From NCBI RefSeq assembly GCF_900636365.1, contig NZ_LR134266.1, positions 757,501 through 821,500 of the forward strand: DNA of 64,000 nucleotides, given 5' to 3'. The notes beneath the pieces were generated by a model. It saw only the letters and a program-made list of their open reading frames with translations. It was not told the DNA's origin and made no database searches. The DNA is from Streptococcus viridans (GTDB taxonomy: Bacteria; Bacillota; Bacilli; Lactobacillales; Streptococcaceae). This document shows positions 28,701 to 40,531 of this stretch, in pieces (positions within the stretch are counted from its first letter, which is position 1; each line of letters opens with the position of its first letter). A program made the translations under genes and the position numbers.

Positions 28701-29375
28701 ATGGAGAATCGAACCATTGGAATTTTAGGATTAGGAATTTTTGGACAGAGTGTCCTGAAAACTCTGCAGGATCAGGATGTGGATATTATTGCAATTGACG
28801 ATCACGCAGATGTGATCAACCAATATGAATCCATGATTACGACTGGAATTGTTGGAGACATTACAGAAATGGACCTCTTGGACGCGGCAGATATTGGGAA
28901 CTGTGACACAGTCGTTATCGCGACAGGAGAAAACTTGGAATCCAGTGTGCTGGCGGTCATGCACTGTAAGGCCCTTGGTGTTGAGCGAGTCATTGTCAAG
29001 GTCAAGAATGAAGTGACCAAGGAAGTCCTTGAGAAGATTGGGGCTGATTTGGTCATCCTACCAGAGGTAGAAGCGGGGATGTCTCTAGCTAAGATGATCC
29101 TTTTCCAACACGGGATTGAAGTCTTCCAGTTGGATGAAGCAGTGGTGGTGGTTGAGTTTACAGTTCCAGCTAGCTGGGTAGGAAAAAGTATCCGAGACTT
29201 GGAAATCAGAGACCAATATCAACTCAATATTATTGGCTATCGAGATGCGGAAGACCAGCCTTTGCGAAGTCAGATTGGTCCCGACTTTATCTGGCCAGAA
29301 GGGGTGCGCGTGATGGCGGTGACAGACAACCAGTATCTGGATAGAATCCAAGACCTCTTAGAGGAAACAAACTGA
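28701..29375 (+). CDS. TrkA/KtrA-type potassium uptake regulator
   Basis: A 224-aa peripheral subunit that gates the TrkH/KtrB channel. An RCK_N domain with the nucleotide-binding motif GLGIFGQSV (about 10-18) and DDHAD is followed by an RCK_C domain from about residue 140. RCK_C domains bind c-di-AMP in related proteins. RBS AGGAGA lies 6 nt before the ATG. Its stop is followed immediately by copy 2 of the ~175-bp repeat. Confidence 0.93.
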   Translation: MENRTIGILGLGIFGQSVLKTLQDQDVDIIAIDDHADVINQYESMITTGIVGDITEMDLLDAADIGNCDTVVIATGENLESSVLAVMHCKALGVERVIVKVKNEVTKEVLEKIGADLVILPEVEAGMSLAKMILFQHGIEVFQLDEAVVVVEFTVPASWVGKSIRDLEIRDQYQLNIIGYRDAEDQPLRSQIGPDFIWPEGVRVMAVTDNQYLDRIQDLLEETN

Positions 29376-29554
29376 GAGAGAGTGGGACAGAAATCGGTAA
29401 TTCGTTAGAATTCGATTTCGTCGTCCCACCTCCGCACAGTTGAGTAGGGCTCTAAAAGCTGATGAAATCAGCGTAGTAGAGCCCACTCAACCACTGCGTC
29501 TTGATTGACAATCCAAAGACAATTGAGAGGCCGGACTTTTGTCCCAGCCTCTTT
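29376..29554 (+). repeat. Dispersed ~175-bp hairpin repeat, copy 2
   Basis: Begins at the base after the trkA stop codon. Three hairpins: GTGGGAC...GTCCCAC; GTTGAGTAGGGCT...AGAGCCCACTCAAC with an inner AGCTGAT/ATCAGC; and the terminal GAGGCCGGAC...GTCCCAGCCTC followed by TTT. Confidence 0.9.
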
Positions 29555-29657
29555 ACTAATAGCATTTTATTACTAACTAAAAATTAAAGTTTCTTTAAGC
29601 ATATCCTACTATAGTAGAACTATCAAAAACACTTCCATCATGGGAATAGAAGGATGA

Positions 29658-30425
29658 ATGATGAACATTCTTAAATTTATACGACCTGAAAAGCCATTAA
29701 AAGAGCTCAAATGGTATGATATCGCTATTGTGACTGCGATCATGTTTGGGCAGTTTATTGTCTGGTCTACAGAACTCTTCCTTGCCAGTCTTCAACCAGT
29801 TGCGCAAACCGTTAGCACAGCCACGGAGACAGCTACCAATACAGCAACGGATGGGGCAGCCTACTCCAGTAACTTTACTTTACAGATTATCTTATTAGCC
29901 CTTGCCTTAGCTTACTTGCTGCTCAGGAATTTCGATTTTAAACAGCTTCCGGTTCGCTTTAAATGGTCCGTCCTCTTTTGGGTACCTTTGATCTTTGCCA
30001 TTGTTGGTCTGTTTGGGGATATCGTGACAACGGTGAGTGGAGAGTACGATTACTTCAATATCAATCTCCTCCCTTATATCGATCCCATGCAGATTATTCA
30101 CAAGTTCTTAGCGCTTAGTCCCATGGCGATTACTTATTCCTTGCTCAATGGTTTCTACGAAGAGTTCTTCTTCTTGGGAGTCATGACATCTGTTAATGAC
30201 AAGTACAAGTGGTGGGCACTGGCTTATTCGATCTTAATTCGGATTTCCTTCCATACCTACCAAGGTTTGCTTTGGGCAGTGGTCATTGGAGTTATCTATG
30301 GACTCTTCTACTATGTTCTCTACAAGAAGGTGATCAAAAACCTTTTGCCATTCTTCCTCATGCATGCTTTGGCCGATATGTTTGGCTCTAGCATACTCTA
30401 TCTTTTAATCAATTGGGGAAGTTAA
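29658..30425 (+). CDS. CPBP-family (CAAX-like) intramembrane protein
   Basis: A 255-aa membrane protein with about seven hydrophobic segments. CPBP motifs occur in the C-terminal half: a double glutamate in NGFYEEFFFLG (about 165-175), a histidine in ISFHTYQGLLW, and HALADMFG near the end. The usual arginine of EExxxR is replaced here. Such proteins are glutamate intramembrane proteases or accessory factors, in some streptococci linked to bacteriocin immunity. No bacteriocin gene is adjacent. RBS AGAAGGA precedes the start. Confidence 0.8.
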   Translation: MMNILKFIRPEKPLKELKWYDIAIVTAIMFGQFIVWSTELFLASLQPVAQTVSTATETATNTATDGAAYSSNFTLQIILLALALAYLLLRNFDFKQLPVRFKWSVLFWVPLIFAIVGLFGDIVTTVSGEYDYFNINLLPYIDPMQIIHKFLALSPMAITYSLLNGFYEEFFFLGVMTSVNDKYKWWALAYSILIRISFHTYQGLLWAVVIGVIYGLFYYVLYKKVIKNLLPFFLMHALADMFGSSILYLLINWGS

Positions 30426-30439
30426 AAAAATAGTTGAAA

Positions 30440-30466
30440 AACTGGACGTTTTGTCCGGTTTTTTTA
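30440..30466 (+). terminator. Terminator after the CPBP gene
   Basis: AACTGGAC pairs with GTCCGGTT (one wobble) around GTTTT, then a T-run. Confidence 0.8.
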
Positions 30467-30520
30467 TCTGCTTTGAATCTCTTGAATGATGGGAAAATCC
30501 CTGTAGAAAAGGCGCAAAGA

Positions 30521-30529
30521 TGGTATAAT
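30521..30529 (+). promoter_or_regulatory. Extended -10 of the rexB-rexA operon
   Basis: TG-G-TATAAT, 31 bases before the rexB ATG. Confidence 0.6.
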
Positions 30530-30560
30530 AGAACTATCATTTTACAGGAATCAAAACATT

Positions 30561-33500
30561 ATGAAATTAGTCTATACAGATATTCGAACCCCTTTAACCC
30601 AGGTCTTGGTGGATGAGGCCAATCGCTTGGTTGAAGAAGGGAAGCGGGTCTTTTATATCGCGCCCAACTCTCTATCTTTTGAGAAGGAGCGCAAAGTCTT
30701 GCAACTCATAGACGAGGAGGCTTCTTTTGCCATCACCATTACGCGCTTTGCTCAGATGGCACGCTATTTTACACTTAATGAAAACCACCAGCAACAAGCG
30801 CTAGATGATATCGGTCTTGGCATGCTCTTTTTTAAGGTGCTTTCTCAGATGCCGGATGAAGAGCTCAAGGTTTATGCACGTCTTAAGAAGGATCCCCAGT
30901 TTATCCAACAATTGATCCAGCTCTTTCATGAGTTGCAGACAGCCCAGATGACAGCATCCGACTTGGATGCCTTGCCAGATCAGGAGAAGAGAGAAGACTT
31001 GATCCATATCTTGAAGGCTGTTCAAGACCAGTTAGTTGCAGGTTCTTTTGAGTCTGAGTCTAAGTTGGCTAGTTTTGCCTCTCATCTTATCAAGGGAGAT
31101 TTGGATGAGGAGTTGAAAGACTTGGCCCTAGTAATTGACGGTTTTACGCGTTTCTCAGCCGAGGAGGACTACCTGGTTCATTTACTGCACGACAAGGGCG
31201 TCGAGATCATTATTGGGGCATACGCCAGTGAGAAAGCCTATCGCTCGACCTTTCGTGAAGGAAACCTCTACCAGGCAAGTGTCGACTTCCTGCTAGACTT
31301 GGCTAGGACCTACCAGGTCACGCCAAGCTATGTCGGTCAAGGAAAAGAGGATGCCTTTAGTCGTATGACGCGGATCTTGGAAGCTCGTTATGACTTTACA
31401 GAGGTAGAGGGTGAGCTGTCTGATCAAGATCGAGAAGCAGTAGAGATTTGGACCTGTAACCATCAAAAGGAAGAATTAGAGGCTGTAGCCCGCTCCATTC
31501 GCCAGCGTCTGTATGAGGGAGCTCGTTACAAAGATATTCGAGTCCTCTTGGGGGATGTGGATGCTTATCAGCTCCAGCTCAAAACCATCTTTGACCAGTA
31601 CCAGATTCCTTTCTATCTCGGAAAGAGTGAGTCCATGTCCCAGCATCCCCTGGTCCAATGGGTGGAATCCTTGGACCGTCTTCGTCGCTATCGGTTTTTG
31701 ACCGAGGATATGGTCAATCTCTTGAAGACGGGGCTCTATGGGGCGCTAACGCGAGAGGACATCGACCATTTTGAACAATATGTTCGCTTTGCAGAAATCA
31801 AGGGTTTAGCTGCCTTTTCTCGTGACTTTACGGCCAACCACCAGGACAAATTTGACCTAGAGCGTCTCAACCAGATTCGCCAGCAAGTCATCGGTCCCCT
31901 TCAGGATTTTTACAAGACCAAGAGCCAGACCAGTCAGGGCCTATTGAAGAAGTTTACCCAGTTTTGTCAAGATGCCCAGTTGGCGCAAAACATGCAACAG
32001 TTAGCCAGTCGTGGCTCTGAACAGGAAATGGAACGCTATGACCAGGTCTGGAAGTCCTTTAGCCATGTGCTAGAACAATTTGCGCAGGTCTTTGATCAAA
32101 TCAAGGTGACCTTAGATGATTTTCTTAGCCTTCTCTTGTCAGGGATCTTGTTGGCAAGCTATCGGACAGTCCCAGCGACAGTGGATGTAGTGACGGTTCA
32201 GTCCTATGATTTGATTGAGCCCTTATCAGCTCCTTATGTCTATGCCATTGGCTTGACCCAGGAGCGTTTCCCTAAGATTGCCAAGGACCAATCCTTGCTG
32301 ACGGATGAAGAACGCCAGGTCTTGAACCAAGCTTCAGAGGAACAGGCTAATCTCCAAATTGCCAGTCAAGACAACTTACGGAAGAATCGCTTCGTCGCCC
32401 TATCTCTCTTCAATGCGGCCACCAAACAGCTGGTCTTGTCAAGCCCTATTCTTGTCAATGAGGTGGACGACAAGATGTCCCCTTACTTGCTCGAGCTGAC
32501 CAAGGCCCCCCTCAATTTATCTGTCATTCCGAAGAAAGCAACGGCTTCTAGTGAAGATATGGGTTCTTACCAGGCCCTCTTAGCTCGATTGATTGAATTG
32601 CACCAGGGAGAAATTGACCAGGAGTTGAGCAAGGAAGAAGCGACCTTCTGGGCAGTAGCCATTCGTGTTCTTCGGAAAAAATTAGCGTCAGAAGGCTTGC
32701 ACATTCCGCAAATCAGCCAAAGCTTGACAACCAAGGTCCTAGAAGATGAGACGCTGGAAGCTCTTTATCCTAAAGGTCAGGCTCTGTCTTTATCTGCCTC
32801 AGCCCTCAACACATACTACCAAAACCAATACAGCTATTATCTCCACTATGTCTTAGGTTTGCAGGAGGAGTGGCACTTGCGACCAGATGCGAGAAGCCAT
32901 GGAAACTTCTTGCACCGAATTTTTGAACGGGTGCTGAAAGATCCTTCAGAAGAGGATTTTGATGAGCGCTTGAACAAGGCCATCCGCGAAACCAGCCAGG
33001 AGACAGAGTTTGCCCTCCTTTATCAGGAGAATGCCATGGCTGCCTTTTCAAAAGAATTGCTCTTGGATACAGCTCGAGCGACCGGTCGTGTCCTCGCTCA
33101 CAATGATTGCATTGAAACCATTGGAGAAGAAGCTCTCTTCGGTCAGGCAGATCGTCCCTTCCTAACCCTAGAGGATGGCCGTCCGCTCTTGGTTAAGGGC
33201 AAGGTCGATCGGATTGACCGACTATCTGACACAGGAGCTTTGGGAGTGGTGGACTACAAGTCCAGTGAGACCAAGTTTAACTTTGAGAAGTTCTATAATG
33301 GCCTTAACTCCCAGTTGCCAACCTATCTGTCCGCTATCAAAGACTTTCAGGCCTTTGATCCTGACAAGGGGATCTTCGGAGCCATGTACTTGCAGATGAC
33401 GGATCCTTTGGTGGCTCTCAAGGATACCAAGGCGGTCGATGATGCTGTCCAAGCCGTTCTAAAAACCCAGCAATACAAGGGTCTGTTCTTGGCAGATCAG

Positions 33501-33839
33501 GCCAGCCAACTTGGAGAGAACTATGAGAAAAACAAATCCATGCTCCTGAGTCAAGAGGAGCTAGACCTGCTCTTGCTCTACAATGCCCATCTCTATCAAG
33601 AGGCAGCCGAGGGGATCTTGTCTGGTAACTTTGCTATCAACCCTTATACTGAAAATGGACGAAGCATTGCTCCCTATGTAGAACAGTACAAATCGATTAC
33701 TGGATTTGAAGCCAATCGCCACCTGGGACAAGCTCGTTTCTTGGAGAAATTGGATCCAAGTCAGTACGAGAAACGCCCAGTTGGTGACAAGCTCCGCCAG
33801 GCCTGGATAGAAAAAATGAAGGAGGAATTGAATCAATGA
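30561..33839 (+). CDS. rexB: ATP-dependent nuclease subunit B
   Basis: Partner of RexA in the Firmicute RecBCD equivalent: processes double-strand breaks to a Chi site for recombination and degrades linear phage DNA. The 1092-aa protein has a helicase-like but Walker-A-less N-terminal region, as is usual for RexB. The C-terminal PD-(D/E)XK nuclease carries [12 protein letters not shown] and the following QLPTYL (about residues 895-925). Its stop overlaps the rexA start (ATGA), ensuring coupled synthesis. Confidence 0.96.
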   Translation: MKLVYTDIRTPLTQVLVDEANRLVEEGKRVFYIAPNSLSFEKERKVLQLIDEEASFAITITRFAQMARYFTLNENHQQQALDDIGLGMLFFKVLSQMPDEELKVYARLKKDPQFIQQLIQLFHELQTAQMTASDLDALPDQEKREDLIHILKAVQDQLVAGSFESESKLASFASHLIKGDLDEELKDLALVIDGFTRFSAEEDYLVHLLHDKGVEIIIGAYASEKAYRSTFREGNLYQASVDFLLDLARTYQVTPSYVGQGKEDAFSRMTRILEARYDFTEVEGELSDQDREAVEIWTCNHQKEELEAVARSIRQRLYEGARYKDIRVLLGDVDAYQLQLKTIFDQYQIPFYLGKSESMSQHPLVQWVESLDRLRRYRFLTEDMVNLLKTGLYGALTREDIDHFEQYVRFAEIKGLAAFSRDFTANHQDKFDLERLNQIRQQVIGPLQDFYKTKSQTSQGLLKKFTQFCQDAQLAQNMQQLASRGSEQEMERYDQVWKSFSHVLEQFAQVFDQIKVTLDDFLSLLLSGILLASYRTVPATVDVVTVQSYDLIEPLSAPYVYAIGLTQERFPKIAKDQSLLTDEERQVLNQASEEQANLQIASQDNLRKNRFVALSLFNAATKQLVLSSPILVNEVDDKMSPYLLELTKAPLNLSVIPKKATASSEDMGSYQALLARLIELHQGEIDQELSKEEATFWAVAIRVLRKKLASEGLHIPQISQSLTTKVLEDETLEALYPKGQALSLSASALNTYYQNQYSYYLHYVLGLQEEWHLRPDARSHGNFLHRIFERVLKDPSEEDFDERLNKAIRETSQETEFALLYQENAMAAFSKELLLDTARATGRVLAHNDCIETIGEEALFGQADRPFLTLEDGRPLLVKGKVDRIDRLSDTGALGVVDYKSSETKFNFEKFYNGLNSQLPTYLSAIKDFQAFDPDKGIFGAMYLQMTDPLVALKDTKAVDDAVQAVLKTQQYKGLFLADQASQLGENYEKNKSMLLSQEELDLLLLYNAHLYQEAAEGILSGNFAINPYTENGRSIAPYVEQYKSITGFEANRHLGQARFLEKLDPSQYEKRPVGDKLRQAWIEKMKEELNQ

Positions 33840-36800
33840 AAGAAATTGAATTTTTAAGTCCCAGCCAGATTCAAGACCTCCAAATCCAGGAGGCCCAGTC
33901 TGACAAGGAACCAAAGCGGACCCCTGAGCAGATAGAAGCCATCTATTCATCAGGGACCAATATCCTGGTCTCGGCTTCGGCTGGATCTGGAAAGACCTTC
34001 GTCATGGTCCAACGAATCCTGGATCAATTGCATCGGGGGATTTCCATCCAGCAATTGTTCGTCTCGACCTTTACCGTCAAAGCAGCGACTGAGCTCAAGG
34101 AACGGTTAGAAAAAGAGTTGGAGAAGAGCCTCAAGGCTAGCCAGGATGAGGAGCTCAAGCACCACTTGGCCCAACAAATTGCAGAATTGCCAACTAGTGA
34201 TATTGGAACCATGGATGCCTTCACGCAGCGCCTGGTCTCTAAATATGGCTATTTATTAGGCCTCTCGCCGACCTTCCGCATCCTTCAAAGCGCGAGCGAG
34301 CAGTACTTGCTCAAGAATGACTGTTTTGAACAAGTTTTTGAGCGCTTTTATGAGGAGCAAGGGACCGACCTCCTCTTTAGTCGTCTGGTCAAGAACTTTA
34401 CAGGAAAGGGCAAGTCGCTAGCTGGTTTTAAGGACCAGGTTTATGCCCTGGTAGACTTCCTCCAATCAACTGCGGATCCCCAAGCCTGGCTTGAGGAGTC
34501 CTTCCTCAAAGGCTATCAGGACCTGGACTATGATGAAGCCTTGGATCAGCTGGCCCAAGAGGTAAAAGAGCAACTCTTTGAACTGGAATCTTTCTTTACC
34601 TTCCACCTGGCCAATGAAGGTCAAGCCTTTGCAGGGGCCAAGTACCAAGAGAATGTCACCGCTATTCAAGACTTAATCGCTAGTCTCAATGAGAAATCCA
34701 GCCAGGAAGCTATCTTTGAGGTCTTAGAGCGGGTGGTCTTGATCTCCCGTGCTAGCGGAGGACGAAGTCTGGCCATCACGACACGAAAAGAAGACCTGAA
34801 AGAGTTAGCTACGGCCTTCAATGACGAACGCAAAGAACGCATCGAAGCCTTGCGGGCAGCAGCTTCCCAGCACTACCAACTAACCTATCAGATTCGCTTC
34901 AAGGATGAACCCTTGCCTTTGCTGGTCTTGCTCAGGGACTTTGTCCAAGCTTTCTCTACTGCTTATTTAGAGCGCAAGAAGCAGGAAAATGCCTTTGAAT
35001 TTGGCGACATCAGCCATTTTGCTATCCAGATCCTTGAAGAATTCCCCCATATCCGTAGTCTCTATCAAGAGCGCTACCACGAGGTCATGGTCGATGAGTA
35101 CCAGGATACCAACCATACCCAAGAGCGGATGTTGGAACTCTTGTCCAATGGCCACAACCGCTTCATGGTGGGAGATATCAAACAGTCTATCTACCGTTTC
35201 CGTCAGGCAGATCCTCAGATTTTTAATGACAAGTTTAAGGCCTATCAAGAAGAAGGGGCTGATGGTAAGTTGATCCTGCTCAAGGAGAATTTTCGAAGCC
35301 ACGTAGAAGTCTTGGAAGCGACCAACCATGTCTTTGAACGCCTCATGGACGAGGAAGTTGGGGAGATTCTTTATGACCAGAGCCACCGCTTGATTGCGGG
35401 CAATCCCGAGAAGAAAGAGCCGACGCCCGCCTATGAAACTGAGTTCCTGCTCTACGATGGCAGTCAGGATGTGGCTGAAGCAACTGAAGTAGCTGAAGAA
35501 GATGAACAAGAAGGGGATGGCCTATCCTCAGGTGAAGTCCTTTTGGTCATCAAGGAGATCATCCGCCTCCACAATGAAGAAGGGGTACCTTTCAAGGATA
35601 TTACGCTTTTAACGGCGTCTCGGACTCGCAACGACAAGGTGCTTTCAGCCTTTGAAGCCTATCAGATTCCTATCGTTGCAGATGGAGGAGAGGAAAACTA
35701 CCTCCAATCGGTTGAAGTCATGGTCCTTTTGGACACCCTCCGGACCATTAACAATCCCTTGCAGGACTATCCCTTGGTGGCCCTCCTGAAATCAGCCATG
35801 TTTGAGTTTGATGAGGACCAGTTGGCTCGTTTAGCCTTACAGGGAGTTGAAGGCAAGAAGGCAGAGAATCTCTATGAGAAACTGCAACACGCCCTAGACC
35901 AGACAGGGAGTGCTCCTCATTTGATCGATTCCAGCTTGAGAGAGAAGCTCACCCGCTTTATGGAGACACTAGATGCCTGGCGTGACTATGCTCAGACGCA
36001 TTCTCTCTATGACCTGCTCTGGAAGATTTACCAGGATCGCCACTATTATGATTATGTGGGTGCCCTGCCAAATGGAGCCCAACGGCAGGCCAATCTCTAT
36101 GCCTTGACCCTTCGGGCAAATGACTTTGAAAGCTCTAGTTTCAAAGGTTTGCCACGCTTCATCTCCATGATTGATAAGATTCTGGAAAACCAACACGACT
36201 TGGCCAATGTCGCCCAGGCAGTTCCTAAGGATGCTGTCCAGCTCATGACCATCCATAAGAGCAAGGGACTTGAGTTTCCTTATGTCTTTATCCTCAATAC
36301 TGACAAAAAGTTTGTCGGCAAGGAACTTTCCACGAATGCTGTCATCAGTCGGAAAAATGGGGTCGGGATCAAGTATGTTGCGAATCTCCCCGTCGAGTCT
36401 GATCAAGAGGGACTTCCCGAGTCGGTACGCTTGGTCATTGAGACTCTGCCTTACCAGCGGAATGTCGAGGAAATTCGTCTAGCAGCCTTGTCGGAGCAGA
36501 TGCGCCTCCTCTATGTCGCTATGACCCGGGCAGAGCGCAAGCTATACTTGGTCGGTAAGGGGCGGCAAGATAAGTTGGAAGAGAGAAAATGGGGAGCCAG
36601 TGTCAATGGACGCTTGAGCCCAGCTCTTCGCAAGGAGATCAATTGTTTCCAAGACTGGCTCTACGCTATTCAGGCCGTCTTTGCCCAGCAACATTTGGCC
36701 TATCAGACTCGCTTTGTGACTGACCAAGACTTGACGCCGGAGCAAATCGGTCACTTGGAGATGAAGACGTCCCTCCCAGTCGATGACCTCAAGGACAACC

Positions 36801-37528
36801 GCCAATCAGATGAGATCCGCCGAGCCTTAGATGTCTTAGAATCAGTGGACCGGCTCAACACCCAGTACCAAGCAGCCATCCAACTTCCGAGTGTGCGTAC
36901 TCCGAGCCAAATTAAGAAATTCTATGAACCTATCCAAGATATCGACGGAGTGGACCTCATGGAAAAAGGGGATCTTGCCTTACCAAGCTTTGAGTTTCCA
37001 ACCTTTGGAAAGGAAGAAGCTGTGACAGGGGCGGCAGTCGGTAGTGCCCTGCACGAACTGATGCAACGGATCCCATTGACGACGGTTCCAACCATGGAGA
37101 GCCTAGCAATGGTCCTCCAAGAGGTCAATGCCAGTCCGGCTGTCAAGAAGCGGATCGACCTCAAGAAGGTCTTGGCCTTCTTCCAGACCGACTTGGGCCA
37201 ACTCTTGCTGAAAGAGTCCGACAAGGTCCATCGTGAAGCGCCCTTTGCCATGCTCAAGACGGATCCAGCTAGTGGCCAGGACTTTGTGGTCCGGGGTATC
37301 TTAGACGGCTACCTACTGTTGGAAGATCGGATCCTTCTCTTTGACTACAAGACAGACCGTTACCGGAACCCTCAAGAATTGCTGGATCGCTACCAAGCCC
37401 AACTGGAACTCTACGCAGAAGCCCTCCGCCGCTCATATGCTGTGGACCAGGTTGAATCGTATTTGATCTTACTGGGTGGCGAGCAGTTGCAAGTCGTTTC
37501 TCTAGCAGATAGAAAGGACAACTCATGA
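33836..37528 (+). CDS. rexA: ATP-dependent helicase/nuclease subunit A
   Basis: UvrD-type 3'-5' helicase fused to a nuclease, 1230 aa. Walker [13 protein letters not shown] (about 44-55), Walker B region VDEYQDTN, the [14 protein letters not shown] motif, [13 protein letters not shown], and [13 protein letters not shown] complete the UvrD set. The C-terminal nuclease shows [11 protein letters not shown] and the following QLELYAEAL. It forms the RexAB complex with the upstream gene. The downstream DUF4298 gene overlaps its stop. Confidence 0.97.
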   Translation: MKEIEFLSPSQIQDLQIQEAQSDKEPKRTPEQIEAIYSSGTNILVSASAGSGKTFVMVQRILDQLHRGISIQQLFVSTFTVKAATELKERLEKELEKSLKASQDEELKHHLAQQIAELPTSDIGTMDAFTQRLVSKYGYLLGLSPTFRILQSASEQYLLKNDCFEQVFERFYEEQGTDLLFSRLVKNFTGKGKSLAGFKDQVYALVDFLQSTADPQAWLEESFLKGYQDLDYDEALDQLAQEVKEQLFELESFFTFHLANEGQAFAGAKYQENVTAIQDLIASLNEKSSQEAIFEVLERVVLISRASGGRSLAITTRKEDLKELATAFNDERKERIEALRAAASQHYQLTYQIRFKDEPLPLLVLLRDFVQAFSTAYLERKKQENAFEFGDISHFAIQILEEFPHIRSLYQERYHEVMVDEYQDTNHTQERMLELLSNGHNRFMVGDIKQSIYRFRQADPQIFNDKFKAYQEEGADGKLILLKENFRSHVEVLEATNHVFERLMDEEVGEILYDQSHRLIAGNPEKKEPTPAYETEFLLYDGSQDVAEATEVAEEDEQEGDGLSSGEVLLVIKEIIRLHNEEGVPFKDITLLTASRTRNDKVLSAFEAYQIPIVADGGEENYLQSVEVMVLLDTLRTINNPLQDYPLVALLKSAMFEFDEDQLARLALQGVEGKKAENLYEKLQHALDQTGSAPHLIDSSLREKLTRFMETLDAWRDYAQTHSLYDLLWKIYQDRHYYDYVGALPNGAQRQANLYALTLRANDFESSSFKGLPRFISMIDKILENQHDLANVAQAVPKDAVQLMTIHKSKGLEFPYVFILNTDKKFVGKELSTNAVISRKNGVGIKYVANLPVESDQEGLPESVRLVIETLPYQRNVEEIRLAALSEQMRLLYVAMTRAERKLYLVGKGRQDKLEERKWGASVNGRLSPALRKEINCFQDWLYAIQAVFAQQHLAYQTRFVTDQDLTPEQIGHLEMKTSLPVDDLKDNRQSDEIRRALDVLESVDRLNTQYQAAIQLPSVRTPSQIKKFYEPIQDIDGVDLMEKGDLALPSFEFPTFGKEEAVTGAAVGSALHELMQRIPLTTVPTMESLAMVLQEVNASPAVKKRIDLKKVLAFFQTDLGQLLLKESDKVHREAPFAMLKTDPASGQDFVVRGILDGYLLLEDRILLFDYKTDRYRNPQELLDRYQAQLELYAEALRRSYAVDQVESYLILLGGEQLQVVSLADRKDNS

Positions 37529-37830
37529 CCCCAATTGAACGAATCCAAGAGATGGAAGGCCATCTCAACGCCTACCAAGGCTTAATCGAGGAGCTTGAAG
37601 CATGTTTGCAACGAGTGGAAGCTGGCCAGTCTCGCTATATCGCCCTTCGCGATTACTACACTAGCCAGGTCTACATGGACGATGTCGAATTGTCCAATCA
37701 GCCAGACTTCCCTGAAGAGGTCTACTGTGGAGTCTTATCGGAAGATGCCGTCTACGATTTGTTGGACGAGCACTACCAAAAGGCGGTAGAGATGCTAGAC
37801 CTTGCGACCAAGATGTTGAAAGAACGATAA
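37525..37830 (+). CDS. DUF4298 protein
   Basis: A 101-aa acidic, helical, probably coiled-coil protein that starts inside the rexA stop codon (ATGA). It belongs to the DUF4298 type often found after rexA in streptococci; its role is unknown. The tight coupling suggests a contribution to, or simple co-expression with, RexAB. It is followed by a terminator. Confidence 0.8.
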   Translation: MTPIERIQEMEGHLNAYQGLIEELEACLQRVEAGQSRYIALRDYYTSQVYMDDVELSNQPDFPEEVYCGVLSEDAVYDLLDEHYQKAVEMLDLATKMLKER

Positions 37831-37843
37831 GAGCACAAAAAAA

Positions 37844-37864
37844 CTCCGGTTTTCCGGAGTTTTT
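37844..37864 (+). terminator. Terminator after the DUF4298 gene
   Basis: CTCCGG, loop TTTT, CCGGAG, then TTTTT. It is nearly identical to the hairpin at 38121-38142 on the other side of the RNA-like element. Confidence 0.85.
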
Positions 37865-37890
37865 AGATTAAAGATAAATTCTTCTGAAAA

Positions 37891-38022
37891 ACTTTCCTTA
37901 GGTGAGTACGGACGTCAGCGAACTTCTACGAAGTTCCATGACTTAGTTTTGGACCTAAGGTTCCAAAACTCCCGTGTGCTAGAAACAATCGTGTTTCTAG
38001 CACTTTTCTCACAGCGGAAAGT
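37891..38022 (+). ncRNA. Structured RNA-like element, copy 2
   Basis: Second copy of 4768-4899. ACTTTCC (37891-37897) pairs with GGAAAGT (38016-38022) and GTGAG with CTCAC (38008-38012), closing three hairpins. The third stem reads GTGCTAGAAACA/TGTTTCTAGCAC, differing from copy 1 by two complete base-pair exchanges; the first hairpin differs only in its loop (TAC versus GAA). This is the pattern expected for a conserved RNA fold. Confidence 0.7.
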
Positions 38023-38111
38023 TTTTGACTTGCTTAAAATCTTAAATAATAAATAACTTTTTTGAAAAAATTATCTAGCTAGTAATGTAAAAATAGTTTG
38101 TCTACATTCAC

Positions 38112-38142
38112 AAAAAAAAACTCCGGTTTCCCGGAGTTTTTT
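38112..38142. terminator. Terminator of the DUF3042 gene (bidirectional), duplicate of the one at 37844
   Basis: CTCCGG, loop TTTC, CCGGAG, with a T-run on the plus strand and a long A-run on its left that gives a T-run on the minus strand. It terminates the minus-strand gene at 38150-38320. Confidence 0.85.
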
Positions 38143-38149
38143 CTTTTGA

Positions 38150-38320
38150 TTAGTGTGATACACGACGACGTGCTGCTTTTTTGCGGTTTTCTTCGATGAA
38201 AGCTGCTTTTTGTTCTTCAGGCTCGATTACTTTTTTCTTGAATGTGTAAACTGCACCTGCTACAGCAGCAACTGTACCAGCAACACCAGTAACAAAACCT
38301 TTACCAAATCCTTTAGCCAT
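38150..38320 (-). CDS. DUF3042 small protein
   Basis: A 56-aa protein: start MAKGFGKGFVTGVAG, then one glycine/alanine-rich transmembrane helix (about 8-26). A charged, strongly basic tail ends ARRRVSH. It matches the DUF3042 type common in streptococci and lactobacilli, of unknown function. RBS AAGGAG lies well placed before the ATG. It is divergent from miaA, and the two promoters share an AT-rich palindromic centre near 38358. Confidence 0.85.
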   Translation of the reverse strand: MAKGFGKGFVTGVAGTVAAVAGAVYTFKKKVIEPEEQKAAFIEENRKKAARRRVSH

Positions 38321-38354
38321 GAGAATTTCTCCTTTTTAGAACTTTAAATTTTTA

Positions 38355-38363
38355 TGTTATAAT
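38355..38363 (+). promoter_or_regulatory. Extended -10 of miaA-hflX
   Basis: TG-T-TATAAT. The first ATG (38380) would be close to the transcript start; the ATG at 38404 with AAGG is the likely start. Confidence 0.55.
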
Positions 38364-38403
38364 ATATGGTAACGAAAAAATGCGATTTTTGCAAGGAAAA
38401 ACG

Positions 38404-39294
38404 ATGAAAAACAAGATAATTGTGATAGTGGGACCGACCGCTGTTGGGAAAACAGCCCTCGCTATCGAGGTGGCCCAGCGCTTTCAGGGGGAGGTCATCA
38501 GCGGAGATAGCCAGCAGGTCTACCGCACTCTAGATATTGGAACGGCCAAGGCTAGTCCAGAAGAGCAGGCAGCAGCTCCCCATCATCTGATCGATGTCCG
38601 CGAGGTGACAGAGACTTACTCAGCCTACGATTTTGTGACAGAAGCTAGCCAAGCCATTGAGGAGATTCAAGGACGGGGGCGCCTTCCTATTATTGCTGGA
38701 GGGACAGGCCTCTATGTCCAGAGTCTCTTAGAAGGCTATCACCTAGGAGGAGATGTCCCCCACCAGGATATCCTAGCCTATCGGGAGTCCTTGTCTCCTC
38801 TCACTGATGAAGAACTGTTTGACCGAGTAGCAAAAGAGGGAATTGAAATTCCTCAGATCAATCGCAGACGGGCTATGCGGGCCTTGGAAATCGCCCATTT
38901 CGGTCAAGATTTGGAAAATCAAGCTCCAGCCTATGAACCCTATATCATCTGTCTAGACGATGATCGCCAAGCCTTGTATGACCGCATCAATCGACGGGTG
39001 GATCTCATGGTCAAGCAGGGCTTGTTAGAAGAAGCCCAATGGCTCTATGACAACCATCCTGAGGTTCAGGCGGCTAAGGGGATTGGCTACAAGGAGCTCT
39101 TTCCTTATTTCAAGGGGGAGCAAAGTTTAGAAGAGGCTCTTGAACAGCTCAAGCAAAATACGCGCCGTTTTGCTAAGCGCCAGTTGACCTGGTTCCGCAA
39201 TCGGATGACAGTTCATTTTTACCAGATTGGAGAAGAAGGCTTCAAGGAGCGGGTTCTTCAAGATATAGAAAGATTTTTAAATGATAGAAACTGA
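38404..39294 (+). CDS. miaA: tRNA dimethylallyltransferase
   Basis: Adds dimethylallyl to A37 of tRNAs reading codons that begin with U, improving decoding. The P-loop [10 protein letters not shown] is near residue 10; [17 protein letters not shown] and [11 protein letters not shown] follow. The final region [11 protein letters not shown] is the family tRNA-binding segment. 296 aa from the ATG at 38404, chosen over 38380 because AAGG at 38393-38396 is 7 nt from it and homologues start at [13 protein letters not shown]. It overlaps hflX by 14 bases. Confidence 0.96.
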   Translation: MKNKIIVIVGPTAVGKTALAIEVAQRFQGEVISGDSQQVYRTLDIGTAKASPEEQAAAPHHLIDVREVTETYSAYDFVTEASQAIEEIQGRGRLPIIAGGTGLYVQSLLEGYHLGGDVPHQDILAYRESLSPLTDEELFDRVAKEGIEIPQINRRRAMRALEIAHFGQDLENQAPAYEPYIICLDDDRQALYDRINRRVDLMVKQGLLEEAQWLYDNHPEVQAAKGIGYKELFPYFKGEQSLEEALEQLKQNTRRFAKRQLTWFRNRMTVHFYQIGEEGFKERVLQDIERFLNDRN

Positions 39295-40531
39295 GAAAAA
39301 ACAGGAGCGGGTCCTCATTGTCGGTGTCGAGCTCCAAGGCATGGAGAACTTTGACATGTCCATGGAAGAGTTGGCCAGTCTAGCCAAGACAGCCGGGGCA
39401 GAAGTCGTCGGCGTCTACACTCAAAAGAGGGAGAAGTACGACAGTAAGACCTTTGTCGGCTCTGGGAAGCTAGAAGAGATTGCCCAAATGGTCGATGCGG
39501 ATGAGGTTTCGACCGTTGTCGTTAACAACCGTTTGACCCCTCGCCAGAATGTGAATTTAGAAGAAATTTTGGGTGTGAAGGTCATCGACCGGATGCAGCT
39601 GATTTTGGATATCTTTGCCATGCGGGCTCGGAGCCACGAAGGCAAGCTCCAGGTTCATCTAGCCCAGCTCAAGTACCTCTTGCCTCGTCTAGTGGGTCAA
39701 GGGATCATGCTCAGCCGTCAGGCCGGGGGGATTGGTTCCCGTGGACCGGGAGAAAGTCAGTTGGAGTTGAACCGCCGGAGTGTCCGCAATCAAATCACCG
39801 ATATCGAGCGTCAACTCAAGGTGGTCGAGAAGAACCGTGAAGTGGTCCGGGAAAAACGCCTAGAATCCCCCATCTTTAAGATTGGCTTGATTGGCTATAC
39901 CAATGCCGGCAAATCAACCATTATGAATGCCTTGACCAGTAAGACCCAATACGAGGCAGATGAACTCTTTGCGACCTTGGATGCCACCACCAAGAGCATC
40001 CATCTAACAGGCAATCTACAAGTAACTCTGACAGATACAGTTGGTTTTATTCAGGACTTGCCGACAGAGTTGGTGACCAGTTTTAAGTCGACTCTAGAAG
40101 AAAGTAAGAATGTGGATCTCTTGGTCCATGTCATCGATGCCTCTGATCCCAACCATGAAGAGCATGAAAAGACAGTTCTTCAGATTATGAAGGATTTGGA
40201 GATGCTGGAGATTCCACGCTTAACTCTCTACAATAAGGCTGATAAAGTCGCGGACTTTACTCCGACTCAGACACCTTATCGCCTGGTTTCGGCCAAGGAT
40301 CCCGATAGTCGGACTAAACTGCAGGACATTCTACTTGAAAAGATGCAGGAGCTCTTCCATCCCTTTACGATTCAGGTTCCTTTTGATCAAGCCTACCGCA
40401 TCCATGAATTGGAGACCATTGCCATCTTGGCTGAGCGTTCCTATGAGGAAACTGGTGAGGTCATAACAGGCTACATCGCCCCTAAAAATGCATGGAGACT
40501 AGAGGAGTTTTACCATCATGGATTATCTTAA
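39281..40531 (+). CDS. hflX: GTPase HflX
   Basis: Ribosome-associated GTPase that splits or rescues stalled 70S ribosomes. N-terminal glycine-rich HflX domain ([32 protein letters not shown]), then the GTPase domain: G1 GYTNAGKST (about 204-212), G3 DTVGF, G4 NKAD. The 416-aa length is normal. It begins inside the end of miaA and overlaps the next gene by 14 bases, giving a tightly packed operon from miaA onward. Confidence 0.96.
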   Translation: MIETEKKQERVLIVGVELQGMENFDMSMEELASLAKTAGAEVVGVYTQKREKYDSKTFVGSGKLEEIAQMVDADEVSTVVVNNRLTPRQNVNLEEILGVKVIDRMQLILDIFAMRARSHEGKLQVHLAQLKYLLPRLVGQGIMLSRQAGGIGSRGPGESQLELNRRSVRNQITDIERQLKVVEKNREVVREKRLESPIFKIGLIGYTNAGKSTIMNALTSKTQYEADELFATLDATTKSIHLTGNLQVTLTDTVGFIQDLPTELVTSFKSTLEESKNVDLLVHVIDASDPNHEEHEKTVLQIMKDLEMLEIPRLTLYNKADKVADFTPTQTPYRLVSAKDPDSRTKLQDILLEKMQELFHPFTIQVPFDQAYRIHELETIAILAERSYEETGEVITGYIAPKNAWRLEEFYHHGLS

